Below, piece by piece: positions 49,036-59,758 of a stretch of 64,000 nucleotides of DNA; position 1 is the first letter of the stretch, and every line of letters starts with the position of its first letter. Position numbers and translations under genes: made by a program. The notes under the pieces were generated by a model that did not search any database, was not told the DNA's origin, and saw nothing but the letters and a program-made list of their open reading frames with translations. The stretch lies in NCBI RefSeq assembly GCF_000764305.2, contig NW_025934863.1, positions 250,431-314,430 on the forward strand, read 5' to 3'. This stretch comes from Hyalella azteca (Eukaryota > Arthropoda > Malacostraca > Amphipoda > Hyalellidae).

Positions 49036-49287
49036 CAGTTAGAATGAAAATTTTTTCTAGCTGTTACGTTTACTTTATTGTATAAGCTTAATGTAACTTA
49101 CCGTAGCTTGTCAACTTAATGTAAAGAATGATCGTGACGAGGCTCACAAAGTTGAATGTGAGTTTGAAGTGATCTTCTAACCTAAAAAGTAATGAACGAG
49201 AAATAGCTCCATTTGACCTCAGTTGCAAGAGAAAATGTAAGTATCCCTGAATGATGGGATAAATATAAATAAAATTTAAATAAAAAT
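49036..49287. other. unique A+T-rich DNA
   Basis: Nothing recognised. Confidence 0.45.
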
Positions 49288-49561
49288 AACGCAACATTTC
49301 AGTCTTTCGCTCAAGTTTCGTATACAAATTTCGCTTCACTGGATATGGAAAAATAATTTTCCAACATGCATAAATAATTAGAGATTCGCAAAAAATAACG
49401 CTCACGAAAATCTATCTTCGTGCCAACGCAACATTTCAGTCTTTCACTCAAGTTGCGTAAAAAAATTTCACTTCACGGGATAAGAAAAATAATTACAACA
49501 TATACAAACATTTAGAGATTTTTAAAAAAAGTATCGCCTACGAAAATCTATCTTCGTGCGT
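49288..49561. repeat. tandem duplication, 137-bp unit
   Basis: AACGCAACATTTCAGTCTTT starts copies at 49288 and 49425. Both end in ACGAAAATCTATCTTCGTGC, and the sequence in between is similar with scattered changes. Confidence 0.88.
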
Positions 49562-49910
49562 GATCCGCTAAATGAGTCTAAACCTGACTACGTTTTGCGA
49601 GTCTAGCAGCTCAGATATCAAAGCCTTACAGTCACTGCAGCGAATTCACAGTCACCGCCTGAAGCCTAGCGGCATTTATTGGCACAATAAGAGGAAGCCG
49701 TCGCGTCCTGCTCGCTGTCGCTTCAATTTTCTCCTCACTAAACAATCAAATATTCAACAATTAAATTTTCGAGAGCGAGGAGTCGAATTTAACAACTGCA
49801 TTCGCTCGCGGCTACATGAGAATTGTTCTAACATTTGCTGAATAACGATTCAAATAATTTATCATTATACTAAATTAAATCATTTTTAATTTGGCTAGAT
49901 AGATATTCTC
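49562..49910. other. unique DNA
   Basis: GC-richer first half with an unrecognised 89-codon plus-strand ATG frame (49572-49841). No domain seen. Confidence 0.3.
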
Positions 49911-50306
49911 TTAGATATTTAAAGAGCTGTGCGTGCCATTACAGCTTAAAAATAAGAGTGAACATGGCAAAAAATTATACTTATATGATGAGTAATGATT
50001 TCTGCGATCAATAATTATTGTCATGTAATTATTGAGGAAACTAATTGAATGTCTACAATGCTGCGGTAATTCGGTGGTTTGTACGGGAATCTTATATAAC
50101 GAAAATTTTGCCAAGCAAGTCGAATAAGAAATCAAGATAAAGAATTTATCAATATGATACAGAAAATTGTAAATTTTTAACACTAAAATCTGGCTGAACT
50201 GGCGAAATAATTCGGAGTCCAAATAATTCCAATCCGGTTCACATAAGAAATGAAGAAAATTCTTATTCCCACAAATTTTTAAACATAAAAAAATTGTGAA
50301 ATTCAT
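49911..50306 (-). other. unrecognised 131-codon ATG open frame
   Basis: One of the longest ATG frames outside the tandem arrays. The peptide is rich in F, L, Y, N and C, as expected from translating A+T-rich DNA, with no clear signal peptide or domain. Probably chance. Confidence 0.08.
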
Positions 50307-50939
50307 AAGGAGAAGACACTAAACTACATTAAATTCATCGCCGAATTTAGCCTGTGTTGGGTGAAGACATGCAAATGACTGCACGCCGAAGGCGCAATGC
50401 TATGATTTTTTCATTCGACTCGTGAGGACGCATTTCAATGCAGGCATCGACGTACAAATAGACTCCAAGAATTAAAGATTTTCTCGAGGATTGATTCTGG
50501 CAATTAAATAGGCTTCTGAAGTCTATAATCGCACTATATAATCCATGACACAATTCTATTTATTGGAAGAGTCGCACGAAATAGACCTTAGAATGTTTAT
50601 GCTAAAGTTTAATAATAAATTTGATTGATTATTAATAAATAATAAATCTGCAATAATCGAAATAAAATCTGCAATAATCGAAAATATTATTGTTAATATC
50701 ATTATCTTCATGGAAACCAGTATTTATTTTGCTCAGTTTATGTGCTTCAATAAGTCGCATCCGCGAGAAAGAAATGAACGCTTGAACAGTATAATCAATG
50801 TACAATAAACAGAAGTAAATTTTAATGAACAAGTACAAGATAGGTGTGATATTTGACAATAAAATAGACTATACCAGAGAAGATCGGAAGATCGACCCAC
50901 TTGATATGAATATTGACTTACTAATATCTGATATCCTAT
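50307..50939. other. unique A+T-rich DNA
   Basis: Includes a short direct repeat of ATCTGCAATAATCGAAA near 50646-50682. No gene. Confidence 0.45.
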
Positions 50940-51412
50940 AGATCGTTTACACGCGAACATCTGAGATTCCATAGATTATTTATTAATAAGCAACAACAGA
51001 AATTTTATGGACTATCAACAAGCAACCATCTGAAATTAAAAAATTATTTATTAACTAGTAAAATAATGGAAATTCTACAGATTGTTTATTAACATGCAAA
51101 CAACTTAAATTCTATAGATTATTGACAAGCAAACAACCGATATTCCAATTATTATTAATATGAAGCATCTCAATTCTATAATCGAACAACTGGTATTCTA
51201 TATATTAGTAACAAGCAAACAACTGAAATTTTACAGATTATTAACCAGCAAACATCTGAAATATTATAAATTATTTGCAAGCAAACATCTGAAACTTTGT
51301 AGATAATTAGCCAGCAGACAACTGAAATTTTATAGATTATTAACCAACGACTGTAACTTTATGAATTATTAACGAGCAAACAACTGAAACTTTATAGATT
51401 ATTGACAATCAA
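50940..51412. repeat. degenerate 34-38-bp tandem repeat, about 13 copies
   Basis: The unit is approximately AGCAAACAACTGAAATTTTA then TAGATTATTAACC. The best copies lie between 51200 and 51400; those at the left edge are strongly diverged. Confidence 0.85.
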
Positions 51413-51774
51413 ATATATGGTGAGCGCAGAGACCATCATCACATCACACGTGCAAATTCTCGTGTCGTCCGAGCGCAGAAGTTGCGTACAAAAAAAGCGA
51501 TGTTGAAGTGAACTGCAATGAACTAAAAGTGCGACGGGAGCCCGAACCTAAACGAAATTCACATAACAAGTTGTAATTCAAAGCCACATGAGTTATCCAT
51601 TAATACAACATTCACATTGAAAATACAGTGAACATTTAAATATATTTACATTGAACATGCATTTACCTACAACATTTACATTTAGAATAAACATTTTAGT
51701 AGCGTGCAAAAACAGAGATAAGAACTATATATGATGAAATAGGTAGAGCCGTTGCAACGAACACTATCATTACT
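51413..51774. other. unique DNA
   Basis: Weak repetition of ACATTTACATT words near 51610-51690. No gene. Confidence 0.4.
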
Positions 51775-52035
51775 GCAGGCGCATAATGCAGCTTTTTTAC
51801 CCAGACCTCCAAGCCATCTGTCACATCGCCTCTAATCTAATCACGCCACGTAAAAGGCATCGGTCGGCACCGCAATGCGAAAACCACGCGAATTTTTTGC
51901 CAGCTCTCGAGTTACTCAAATGAATTAAGAGCGACCGTAAAAAGCGCGCAGGTGTCAAACGCAAGAGACAGCCCATTATAGGCCTGGCACTCTGTCGTAA
52001 AATCCTATCCCCCTAACACGGGAGGAGAGAATCCA
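51775..52035. other. candidate regulatory-like island
   Basis: Unique, GC-richer, with TCTAATCTAATC, three CGTAAAA words, AAACCACGCG (Runx-type), CCATCTGTCAC and GCGCAGGTGTC within 260 bp. No open frame. A conserved enhancer is a reasonable guess. Confidence 0.27.
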
Positions 52036-52469
52036 TGTCATTTCAATGCTTTTTTCGGGGGGAATGCTATGTTTGTTGAGATGGGCCTTCGATTTGTTGT
52101 CACTGGACTATGCAGAGATGCTGTTGGTTGGCTATTATATTTCTGTTAGCCTTCAATCTTTATGCAAGGAATAAAAATGTTTGCGATTGATTTTTGAGTT
52201 TTAATTACAAATTCCATATTTCTGTAAGAACAAAAAATATATTATACGATTATAAATTAAAGCAGTCAAATTTTGCCGAATTACACAAAAAAGCGGAATT
52301 TTTTTCCTTCACATTGAAGTCAATTAATAATCGCTATTAATAAATCAGTTATATTCCTATTCGACATATATAAATCATTACATGTAAGCACAAGTGGTAA
52401 AAATAAAGCCAATATTAGATAAATCGTAAATCTTATTACTTTTTACATTACTAGCCACGTAATATGGTC
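52036..52469. other. unique A+T-rich DNA
   Basis: Nothing recognised. Confidence 0.5.
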
Positions 52470-52725
52470 AGGACCGGCAGCCATGCCAGAAACTCTTTAT
52501 GAACAATAAATGTTCTTTCCAGCTACGGCGCATCGCATCCGCAGATTTGTGATATTTCACATCGGAAGTCGGTCGTTTATCGATGAAAATTGCAGGGCAA
52601 CGGTCGGTTGCCGGCCATAACGCTACCACGTGACGTAATCAATGAGGCGAGCTCTGATTGGTCACTTTATTGCAAGTGTTTTCTCAGGCAGCTCACCGTG
52701 AACAACGTTCGGTTCTTCTTACGAA
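52470..52725. other. candidate regulatory-like island
   Basis: Unique, GC-richer, with GAACAATAAATGTTC (52501-52515, an inverted pair of GAACA), TTTATCGATG, the inverted pair GGCAAC/GTTGCC (52596-52612), overlapping E-box and CRE-like CACGTGACGTAATC (52628-52641) and a CCAAT box TGATTGG near 52655. It lies only about 430 bp from the previous island. Confidence 0.3.
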
Positions 52726-53379
52726 TTTACGAAGCTCATGTGGCGATATGAGAGTGGAAAACTCGAGCCAGCCTTGGTTACCTTCATGAGATATGTGGCT
52801 TGTGGGTAAAAATATGGAGGCAGTATAATGTGTTTTTTTTATGACGGAAATTAAAAACGAAATTTACCTCGAAATCACGAACTTGAAAACTAAAAACTGC
52901 GACCCAATCTAGTGCTCAAATGCGAGGTTTCTCAGCTACTATTTAAATATCAACCTAATTCATCTGCAAAATATAAGCAATAAATTTTCACGTAATTACT
53001 CTCTCTTCAGTTTTGTGTTCGAGCTTAAAAATATTCCTTGACTCCCTTCACCATGATTTAATCGCGACAAAACAGACGAGACCAAAATCATACTAATTTT
53101 CCAGACACAAATTGGAATCCCGGCAGGCCTGCATTAAAAAGTTCACGCTTTTATTCCTCCCGCGAGCACATTTTTCCTAAAAAAAACACAGCTCCCTGGC
53201 GTCATGAATAAAAAGCTATCGGACGCGGGTGCAGAGCGCAGCCAAGTCCATCATCTCCAGCAAAGAGAAAATGACCCAATATTTTCGTGAATAAATAAAC
53301 GTCTATGGGAATTTACCTCCGCAACAGGTAATGTAATTGCATTATAATATTGAGGAGATATGGACATATGTGACTCTAT
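52726..53379. other. unique DNA
   Basis: No gene recognised. Confidence 0.5.
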
Positions 53380-53421
53380 ATATTATATATTATAATGTAT
53401 AATTATAATATATAATGTAAT

Positions 53422-53467
53422 ATATAATAATTTGGGACTGAAGAACATTGAGTCCCAAATATTATAT
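53422..53467. other. hairpin, 17-bp stem with one bulge and 11-nt loop
   Basis: ATATAATAATTTGGGACT (53422-53439) pairs with AGTCCCAAATATTATAT (53451-53467); the loop is GAAGAACATTG. It sits directly after an AT-rich TATATTATA low-complexity run (53380-53430). It is not followed by a T-run on either strand and looks unrelated to transcription termination. Confidence 0.85.
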
Positions 53468-53509
53468 TATAAAATCAAAGGAGATGAAAATTACACTTAT
53501 AATCAGAAC

Positions 53510-53740
53510 GCAGCGCAAAGAGAGAAGTGACCCAGAATGATAGAAAGTAAGAGTCCATATAAATAAAAATTTTTATTAATATAATTCGAGCCCATAATAT
53601 TTCCAAAGCCAGTAATGACCGGACATGTAAACATGACCTCATGACCAATAACAACCGTACCCAGAAATATAGAAATTTATCCTGAACTAGAAATGACTTA
53701 GGCCAGAATGAGAGAAATGGCCCAGAAATGCCATAAATAT
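53510..53740. repeat. degenerate repeat (GACCCAGAA / GAGAAATGGCCC)
   Basis: Words like GTGACCCAGAATGATAGAAA, GTACCCAGAAATATAGAAAT and ATGGCCCAGAAATGCCATAA recur at variable spacing. Confidence 0.45.
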
Positions 53741-54289
53741 ATAGCCGTCAGGTGTAACTGTTATAGGTCGTTGCATTATTCTAATGAGGTGAAGATGTGG
53801 AAGAATTGGACACAGATTGAGAGTTAGTAAAGACAGGACTAAATTTACCGTGAATAATGGAAAATCCTATAAGAAGTTAGGAGACATTTTTTATTGTAGC
53901 GTAAGTAATAGTAAAAAATCACTGGCAGGAATGTTTTATGGCGGAAAACTGCCAACACAAACAAAACGAAGGAAAAGGAAAACTTGTACACATGATTCAT
54001 AGGTTATAACTTTATGACAGCTATCATTTAATGCGGCATGATTTAGATGTAAGGGCCTTTAGAGTACTTTTAAAAACTTCTTCGACGAAATATTTTCTTA
54101 CATATTTATTTGTAACATTTCTTAAGAATGGTAACGGTGGAGAAATTTTTCGTCGGAGTTTAGAAGCTGTAATTTGATGAAATCCACAAGAATTTTTTGA
54201 TCATAAAGAAAGAATTGAACTCATACGCGAGCGTAACAATAAACAACTGCAGAGGCTGTAAATCGAAACGTTATCTGCCTTTATTTTAT
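53741..54289. other. unique DNA
   Basis: A 62-codon lysine-rich plus-strand frame (53817-54002) begins with TTG and is unlikely to be real. Confidence 0.4.
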
Positions 54290-54475
54290 TGCTAACATCT
54301 ATCCTAGCATTTATCCCTCATCTACCAGTTGTACTCCAATTTATTTCTAGCGTCTATACCATCAGTTGTACTTCAGTTTGTTTGTAACGTCGATACTCGT
54401 TTTAAATCATTTCATTTCTAACGTCTATACCAACATTTATTCTTCCTTTACTACACAATCGTGCTTTCATTATGT
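54290..54475. repeat. degenerate 60-70-bp repeat, about 3 copies
   Basis: AACATCTATCC, AGCGTCTATACCA, AACGTCGATACTCG and AACGTCTATACCAACATTTA words with CAGTTGTACT(T/C)CA between them. Confidence 0.5.
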
Positions 54476-54782
54476 CATCTATTCTTCGAATTATTAAACG
54501 ATTCAAACTATATTGTTCTTTGTTAGTTACGAACAGTATTATTTTCGATGCCGATTTTTCTTAACCCTTCAACACATACATTTATGTGTATGTGTGGAAC
54601 ACTTATGTTCTCTATTTCATCGCTGAAGTACAAGCACTTATGTTCTCTATGTCATCATCGAAAACAATGTAAACATGGCGTCCGAAAATGTCGCACATTT
54701 CATGAGGTAGTTTGCTTGTGTGTGCGGAGCGTGCACGCCATCCGTCAGTGGCACCATTAGGCGGACTGCCTCGGCCCTCCGC
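54476..54782. other. unique DNA
   Basis: Short repeats of CTTATGTTCTCTAT (54602 and 54640). No gene. Confidence 0.4.
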
Positions 54783-54945
54783 AAGACAAACATTACAAAC
54801 ATATTATTTATGACAAATATTACAAACATATTATGACAAATATTACAAACAGACTATACATTACAAACATGTTATGATACAAAAACATGTTATTACAAAA
54901 ATTACAAGAATATTGCAAATTACAGACATTGCAAACATAAATAGA
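54783..54945. repeat. degenerate repeat (ACAAATATTACAAACATATTATG)
   Basis: Units of about 22-30 bp containing ATTACAAACA recur at least six times, decaying toward the right. Confidence 0.8.
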
Positions 54946-55416
54946 TGAATACTCGAACATCGAAAACTTGTATATTACATTCTTGTTCTACACTGTAAAC
55001 ATATTCCATATAATAAACATCTTAAATACCATTGAGTAAGCAACTAACAGCCAGCACTCCAACACAATGCTTCCGTACAAATATGAAACGCGTTCAATAA
55101 TAACAGAAAATGAAACAATTCAAACACATGTTGAATTATCAGAAGAAATATCAACAAAGTTCGAGAAAGCACTAAAGCAAAAATACGTTGTCTACCTTGA
55201 AATCAATTGAAATTGAGACTCCATAGAGAGACGTACATCGATATACACACTTTCCCTTAATAGCTTTAAAAATTAAACCGACGACATAAGACCAAAGATA
55301 AACACGAAGTGAGAAAAGTCCAGTCGAGCCTCCATAGCGTCGACGAGCAAAGACGAGGAGAGCAGTGGACTTGATGCCTCTGGGTGAGCAGGCAAGTCCC
55401 TTGACGGCAAGCAGAT
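54946..55416. other. unique DNA
   Basis: A+T-rich, becoming GC-richer from 55310. No gene recognised. Confidence 0.4.
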
Positions 55417-55532
55417 GACCCACCAGTCCCCGCCAAGAACTTTAGACCCACCAGTCCCCACCAAGAACCTTTGACCCCCAGTCCCCGCCAAGAACTTCAG
55501 ACCCCCCAGTCCCCGCCAAGAACCTTTGACCC
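55417..55532. repeat. 28-bp tandem repeat, 4 copies
   Basis: The unit is GACCCACCAGTCCCCGCCAA plus GAACTTTA. Later copies have GACCCCCAGT and AACCTTT variants, some one or more bases shorter. Overlapping open frames on both strands are artefacts. Confidence 0.9.
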
Positions 55533-55898
55533 AGCACAGTCATCAGGGCCTAGCAGCCGAAGTCAGGGCGCGACAGTTACAAATGTTGGCGCCGGGAGTC
55601 ATTCAATAATGGCAGTGGTCAGCGGAGGACTTCCTTCACGGGAGGATGTTATCGTGTTCTGCTTCCTGAAGCTTCCTAAAGATTAATAGAAAAGACGGAG
55701 GCCAAAGACCCGGCACACGTAAGTGCCATTGTACGGGCGCCAGATCAAGCTTCGTCACCCTATTGATTGAGCCACTGATGGACGACGATGCACATCATAA
55801 ACAAACGCGCGCTCTCTTTGTCCTCAGCATCGATGATCCTAAGACGAGCATCGCATGTGAGCAATGGGCATGTGATGTGGTCTGCATGTGGTGATGGT
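55533..55898. other. unique GC-richer DNA
   Basis: More balanced composition than most of the window. A 71-codon plus-strand frame is partly within the repeat and unrecognised. Confidence 0.3.
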
Positions 55899-56055
55899 CT
55901 GACTTGTCGATGTAGGTGGTCGGGTAGACGTGTTGATGTAGGTGGTCGGGTAGACGTGTTGATGTCAGTGGTCGGGTAGACGTGTCGATGTAGGTGGTCG
56001 GGTTGACGTGTTGATGTAGGTGGTCGGGTAGACGTGTCGATGTAGGTGGTCGGGT
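55899..56055. repeat. 26-bp minisatellite, left block, about 6 copies
   Basis: The unit is GTAGACGTGTTGATGTAGGT plus GGTCGG, with TGTC/TGTT and TAGG/TCAG variants. It continues on the other side of the 24-bp satellite block. Confidence 0.93.
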
Positions 56056-56069
56056 TGTATAAGAGACAG
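56056..56069. other. 14-base match to Tn5 mosaic end at an array junction
   Basis: TGTATAAGAGACAG equals the last 14 bases of the 19-bp Tn5 mosaic end used in tagmentation libraries. It sits exactly where the 26-bp minisatellite stops and the 24-bp satellite begins. The five bases before it (GGGTT-like) do not match the rest of the mosaic end. Most likely residual adapter at a chimeric join. Confidence 0.65.
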
Positions 56070-56373
56070 GCGTCGTGCTGCGGTCAATATTCAGCGTCGT
56101 GCTACGGGTAATATTCAGCGTCGTGCTGCGGGTAATATTCAGCGTCGTGCTGCAGGGCAATATTCAGCGTCATGCTGCGGGTAATATTCAGCGTCGTGCT
56201 ACGGGTTATATTCAGCGTCGTGCTGCATGTAATATTCAGCGTCGTGCTACGGGTAATACTCAGCGTCGTGCTGCAGGTAATATTCAGCGTCGTGCTGCGG
56301 GTAATTATCAGCGTCGGGCTGCGGGTAATATTCAGCGTCATGCTGCGGGTAATATTCAGCGTCGTGCTGCAGG
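56070..56373. repeat. 24-bp satellite, second block, about 12.5 copies
   Basis: Same unit as 34825-35568 (GTAATATTCAGCGTCGTGCT plus GCGG) but diverged: GCTACGG, GCGTCATGC, AATACTCAG, AATTATCAG and one 1-bp insertion near 56155. Nearly every unit differs from its neighbour. Confidence 0.97.
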
Positions 56374-56554
56374 GAGGTAGACGTGTTGATGTCGGTGGTC
56401 GGGTAGACGTGTTGATGTAGGTGGTCGGGTAGACGTGTCGATGTAGGTGGTCGGGTAGACGTGTTGATGTAGGTGGTCGGGTAGACGTGTTGATGTCAGT
56501 GGTGGGGTAGACGTGCCGATGTAAGTGGTCGGGTAGACGTGTCGATGTAGGTGG
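56374..56554. repeat. 26-bp minisatellite, right block, about 7 copies
   Basis: Resumes GTAGACGTGTTGATGTCGGT and ends GATGTAGGTGGTAAGG. It has the same unit and orientation as 55899-56055, so the 24-bp block interrupts one array. Confidence 0.93.
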
Positions 56555-57300
56555 TAAGGACATCTGATCGCGAAAATAATTCGATGTAAATTTAGTGCGG
56601 CGAATGCATTTAGTGTGGTTAATTTTCATTTAGTTTGGTAAATTTATTGAAGATCCCAAATGGGGAAAATGTGTTGCCGTTCCCAAATGGTGTATATGTA
56701 TAGCAGCTCGCTCCCACATTGAATGGATGTACAGCAGCTCCCAGATGGGAAGCTGTTGTCTCCAAAAATTTGCAAACTTTTCACTAATCAAAACTCGCGA
56801 CCACACACAAGTCAGCGCAGACGCCCAATACTCATCATTCGTTCACATGTTAATATAGCTCATTCTGCTATTCTATAACGTGGAATATTCTCGAAATTTG
56901 AAGATGTTATCATTTTAATTGAGGTAATGGCATTATAAGAATTACAAAACCGTACTTCGTTCGGACTAAATTGTTTAGTATTTTTAATCTACAGCTATAT
57001 GATAAAGATATACAGAAATTCTGGCAATCCTGCGTATGTTAATATCTTTTAAAAGTAATAATTTTGGATAAGTGCACTAGAAATGTATGGTACGGGTTTT
57101 GTGTCGTCGAAGCTGGCAAGCAGTTCAATCCATAGTATAATTATATTTAAATAGATAAAGCTTGTAGTTAACGAAAGATAACCCGTTGGAAGAAATCGGA
57201 TTCGTAATAAAATATTCATATACGATAGGAAGACAATTTTCTCATGCGATATGACGAGCGAAGAATACTGCATATTACATGCACTTCCAGTCAGTATAAT
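56555..57300. other. unique DNA
   Basis: Short repeated word TCCCAAATGG near 56654, 56683 and 56740. No gene. Confidence 0.4.
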
Positions 57301-57655
57301 GATAAGCCGCCCGTTTGAATCATTTATAGAGGCAAGTATCATTTAACACACGGCTTACGGTCCAGGGTAATGTATTTGCCGGCTATTCGCTGATAAGCCG
57401 CCCGTTTGAATCATTTATAGAGGCAAGTATCATTTAACACGCGGCTTACGGTCCAAGGTAGTATATTTGTCGGCTATTCGATGATAAGCCGCTCGCTTGA
57501 ATCTTTCCCAGAATGCAGGTATAATTCACACACGGTCCAAGAAAACGGGATGACGACTCTTTTCGGCCGTTCAATGATAATAAAGCCACCCGTTTGAATC
57601 ATTTTTAGAGCTCAGTTATCATTTAAAGCACACACCTCGTACAGCCCAAGGTATG
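57301..57655. repeat. 91-bp tandem repeat, 4 copies
   Basis: Copies start GATAAGCCGCCCGTTTGAAT at 57301 and 57392 (nearly identical), with diverged copies from 57483 and about 57575. Each intact unit contains AAGCCG early and CGGCTT later, able to form a stem across about 45 bases. Confidence 0.92.
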
Positions 57656-59758
57656 GGGCGGTCAACAATGGAGTCAAGACGAAGCAGTTATTTCATCGAT
57701 AACCGCTACCTGCACAACGCCAGGTAAACATGACCTCTTCCATCACACATGTATAACGACCCTCGGCTGTTTGCCAGGACTCAAGTTGGAAATTATACAC
57801 ATAATTATAGCCTTGCTACTTAGCATTTACGCTCTTTGATCGCTATGGCGTCAAGCGTGCGCGTATATGGCAGCATAACAGGGATGAGTGCGCAAGCGCA
57901 TACAATCCAATGAAATAAGGGTAATTGTATGTACGATGTAATTTCATTAGACGTGTGCTGATTCTTTATCAAGTATTGATTTCCGAATTATATTGCAGAA
58001 TTGAACGCCATTTAAGAGATAAGCAAACGCAGAGTCTGGAACGAGCTGATAAACCAGCGAGTTGATTGCGGACAGAACATCAATAATTCATCGTCACAGA
58101 TAGATTGGTAGCTTTATCAAAGTGGTCAATAAATATATTCAAGCGGGAACGCGCTGATCTTGAATAAGTCATAGCATAACTAATTAAACTTAAGAAACAT
58201 GGAATATGAGGCAGTTTTGAATATCAACTTAATATGCATTCCACCCAAATATGTATGTGCAATAAGTTAAGATCATACTAAATTTAACACAAGTTTGAAT
58301 TATATCAAAGCTGCAATTAAGATAATTGGATATTTTTCAATGAGAAAGAGGAAATGAAAATGAGCCCCTGCAAATACTTTTTACTTCAATTATATAAAAT
58401 GAAACAATTTCTTACCGCGTAGATCAAACACAATTGTATACCGTATTTAAACTTGAATTTGAGAAAAAAATCCCCAGAAAAAAACTATTATACATGAAAT
58501 TCTAGAGATATTGCAATGAAAGCCAGCAGGCGCTGTCACTCACCATGAGTGACTTTTTTTGTGACATGTTGCAACCAAAAGAAACCATTAATAAATACGC
58601 CTATGAACCTAACTGTTACACTCAGTTCTTAGGCCCCAGTAATGCTATTTTTTCAGCCGCATTTAATGCTATCTAATTTGCCACACAAATTTTTTCGGAA
58701 TATTTCTCACCATTTTTTCTAACACAAAAACTAATTTTATGGTAGTACCAGTAACAAAATTTATCTATCACATGTAACACCACTGAAGTAAATTAAAATA
58801 TGTTGTGACCCCTCCAACCAATGACAGGAGATATGAGCTGCATTCTGCACATAAAAACCATTCCTTTAGCTGCAGCAAAACAAGGAATTAGTTCCCATTA
58901 ATGAAAATAGGAAGACCTGCATATTTAGTGATACTCAAAAGCTCAAAAATCAAAGCCCTGCACGTTAATTAATATCAGACCTGCACTTCATTTTTTTCTC
59001 CTGCAACGAAGCGAGTTTTTGTCGGTCTTCTAAGCTGACATAAAACACGTGCGACAGGAAAGGAATCAGCAAAATTATCGATAAAATCTCAGAAATTGTG
59101 ATGAATCGACAAAAATGTTGCAATAATAATGAACCCTAAATTAAAATGTGTCATGGATCAGCACCGAGGATTAAACGTACTTACCAGTGGTACAAAATAA
59201 ATACGCTATATACACTGAAAAATTTCCAAACATAGAAGCACAAATTGAAAAAATCCGCAAATTGAATAAATTATGAATACGATAAATATGATGACAGAAA
59301 AATTATTCCGTTAATATATATTTAGTTAATGTATAATATAATATAATACATATAGCGCTCGATTCTAACCAAATATTCCAATAGTTCAGGAACACAAACG
59401 AAATACAACACCCGGGTTGAGGAACACAAATTCAGTTAAAGCGATTCCCAGTCAATAGGTTGGCTTTACGCGCGGATGATTGCGAGACGTCCGGTGCTGC
59501 GGACAGACGAGGGCTGGACACGCGCTGGCTTCCAGGACTGGCTTGCATCTACAGTCTGGAATCCAGTTTAGGTTTGCACGTCACTGTCCAGTGCAGGACG
59601 CATCTAATTCGCCTCCAGACTCACCTGATTATACGATTCGGAATCCTACTTCGCCAGTTGTTATGCCTGCATTGTTATCTGATAATTGATTACAATGCAA
59701 TGAAATGTCCTTTAATGGCATTTGGCTCGACCAAATCCAGGATAATAATTCATTCTCA
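57656..59758. other. unique DNA, no gene seen
   Basis: Includes a small hairpin GTCACTC/GAGTGAC near 58536-58554. A plus-strand 101-codon ATG frame (59460-59765) lies in a GC-richer patch and runs into PAL copy 7; unrecognised. Confidence 0.4.

Noticed and set aside
55795..56629. Frames of 100-175 codons on both strands across the nested arrays
   Set aside because: Produced by the 24-bp and 26-bp repeats; no unique coding sequence.
57301..57655. Possible tRNA-like or small RNA gene cluster because of the internal stem
   Set aside because: No cloverleaf, no A/B-box promoter and no anticodon arm; simplest as a 91-bp tandem repeat.
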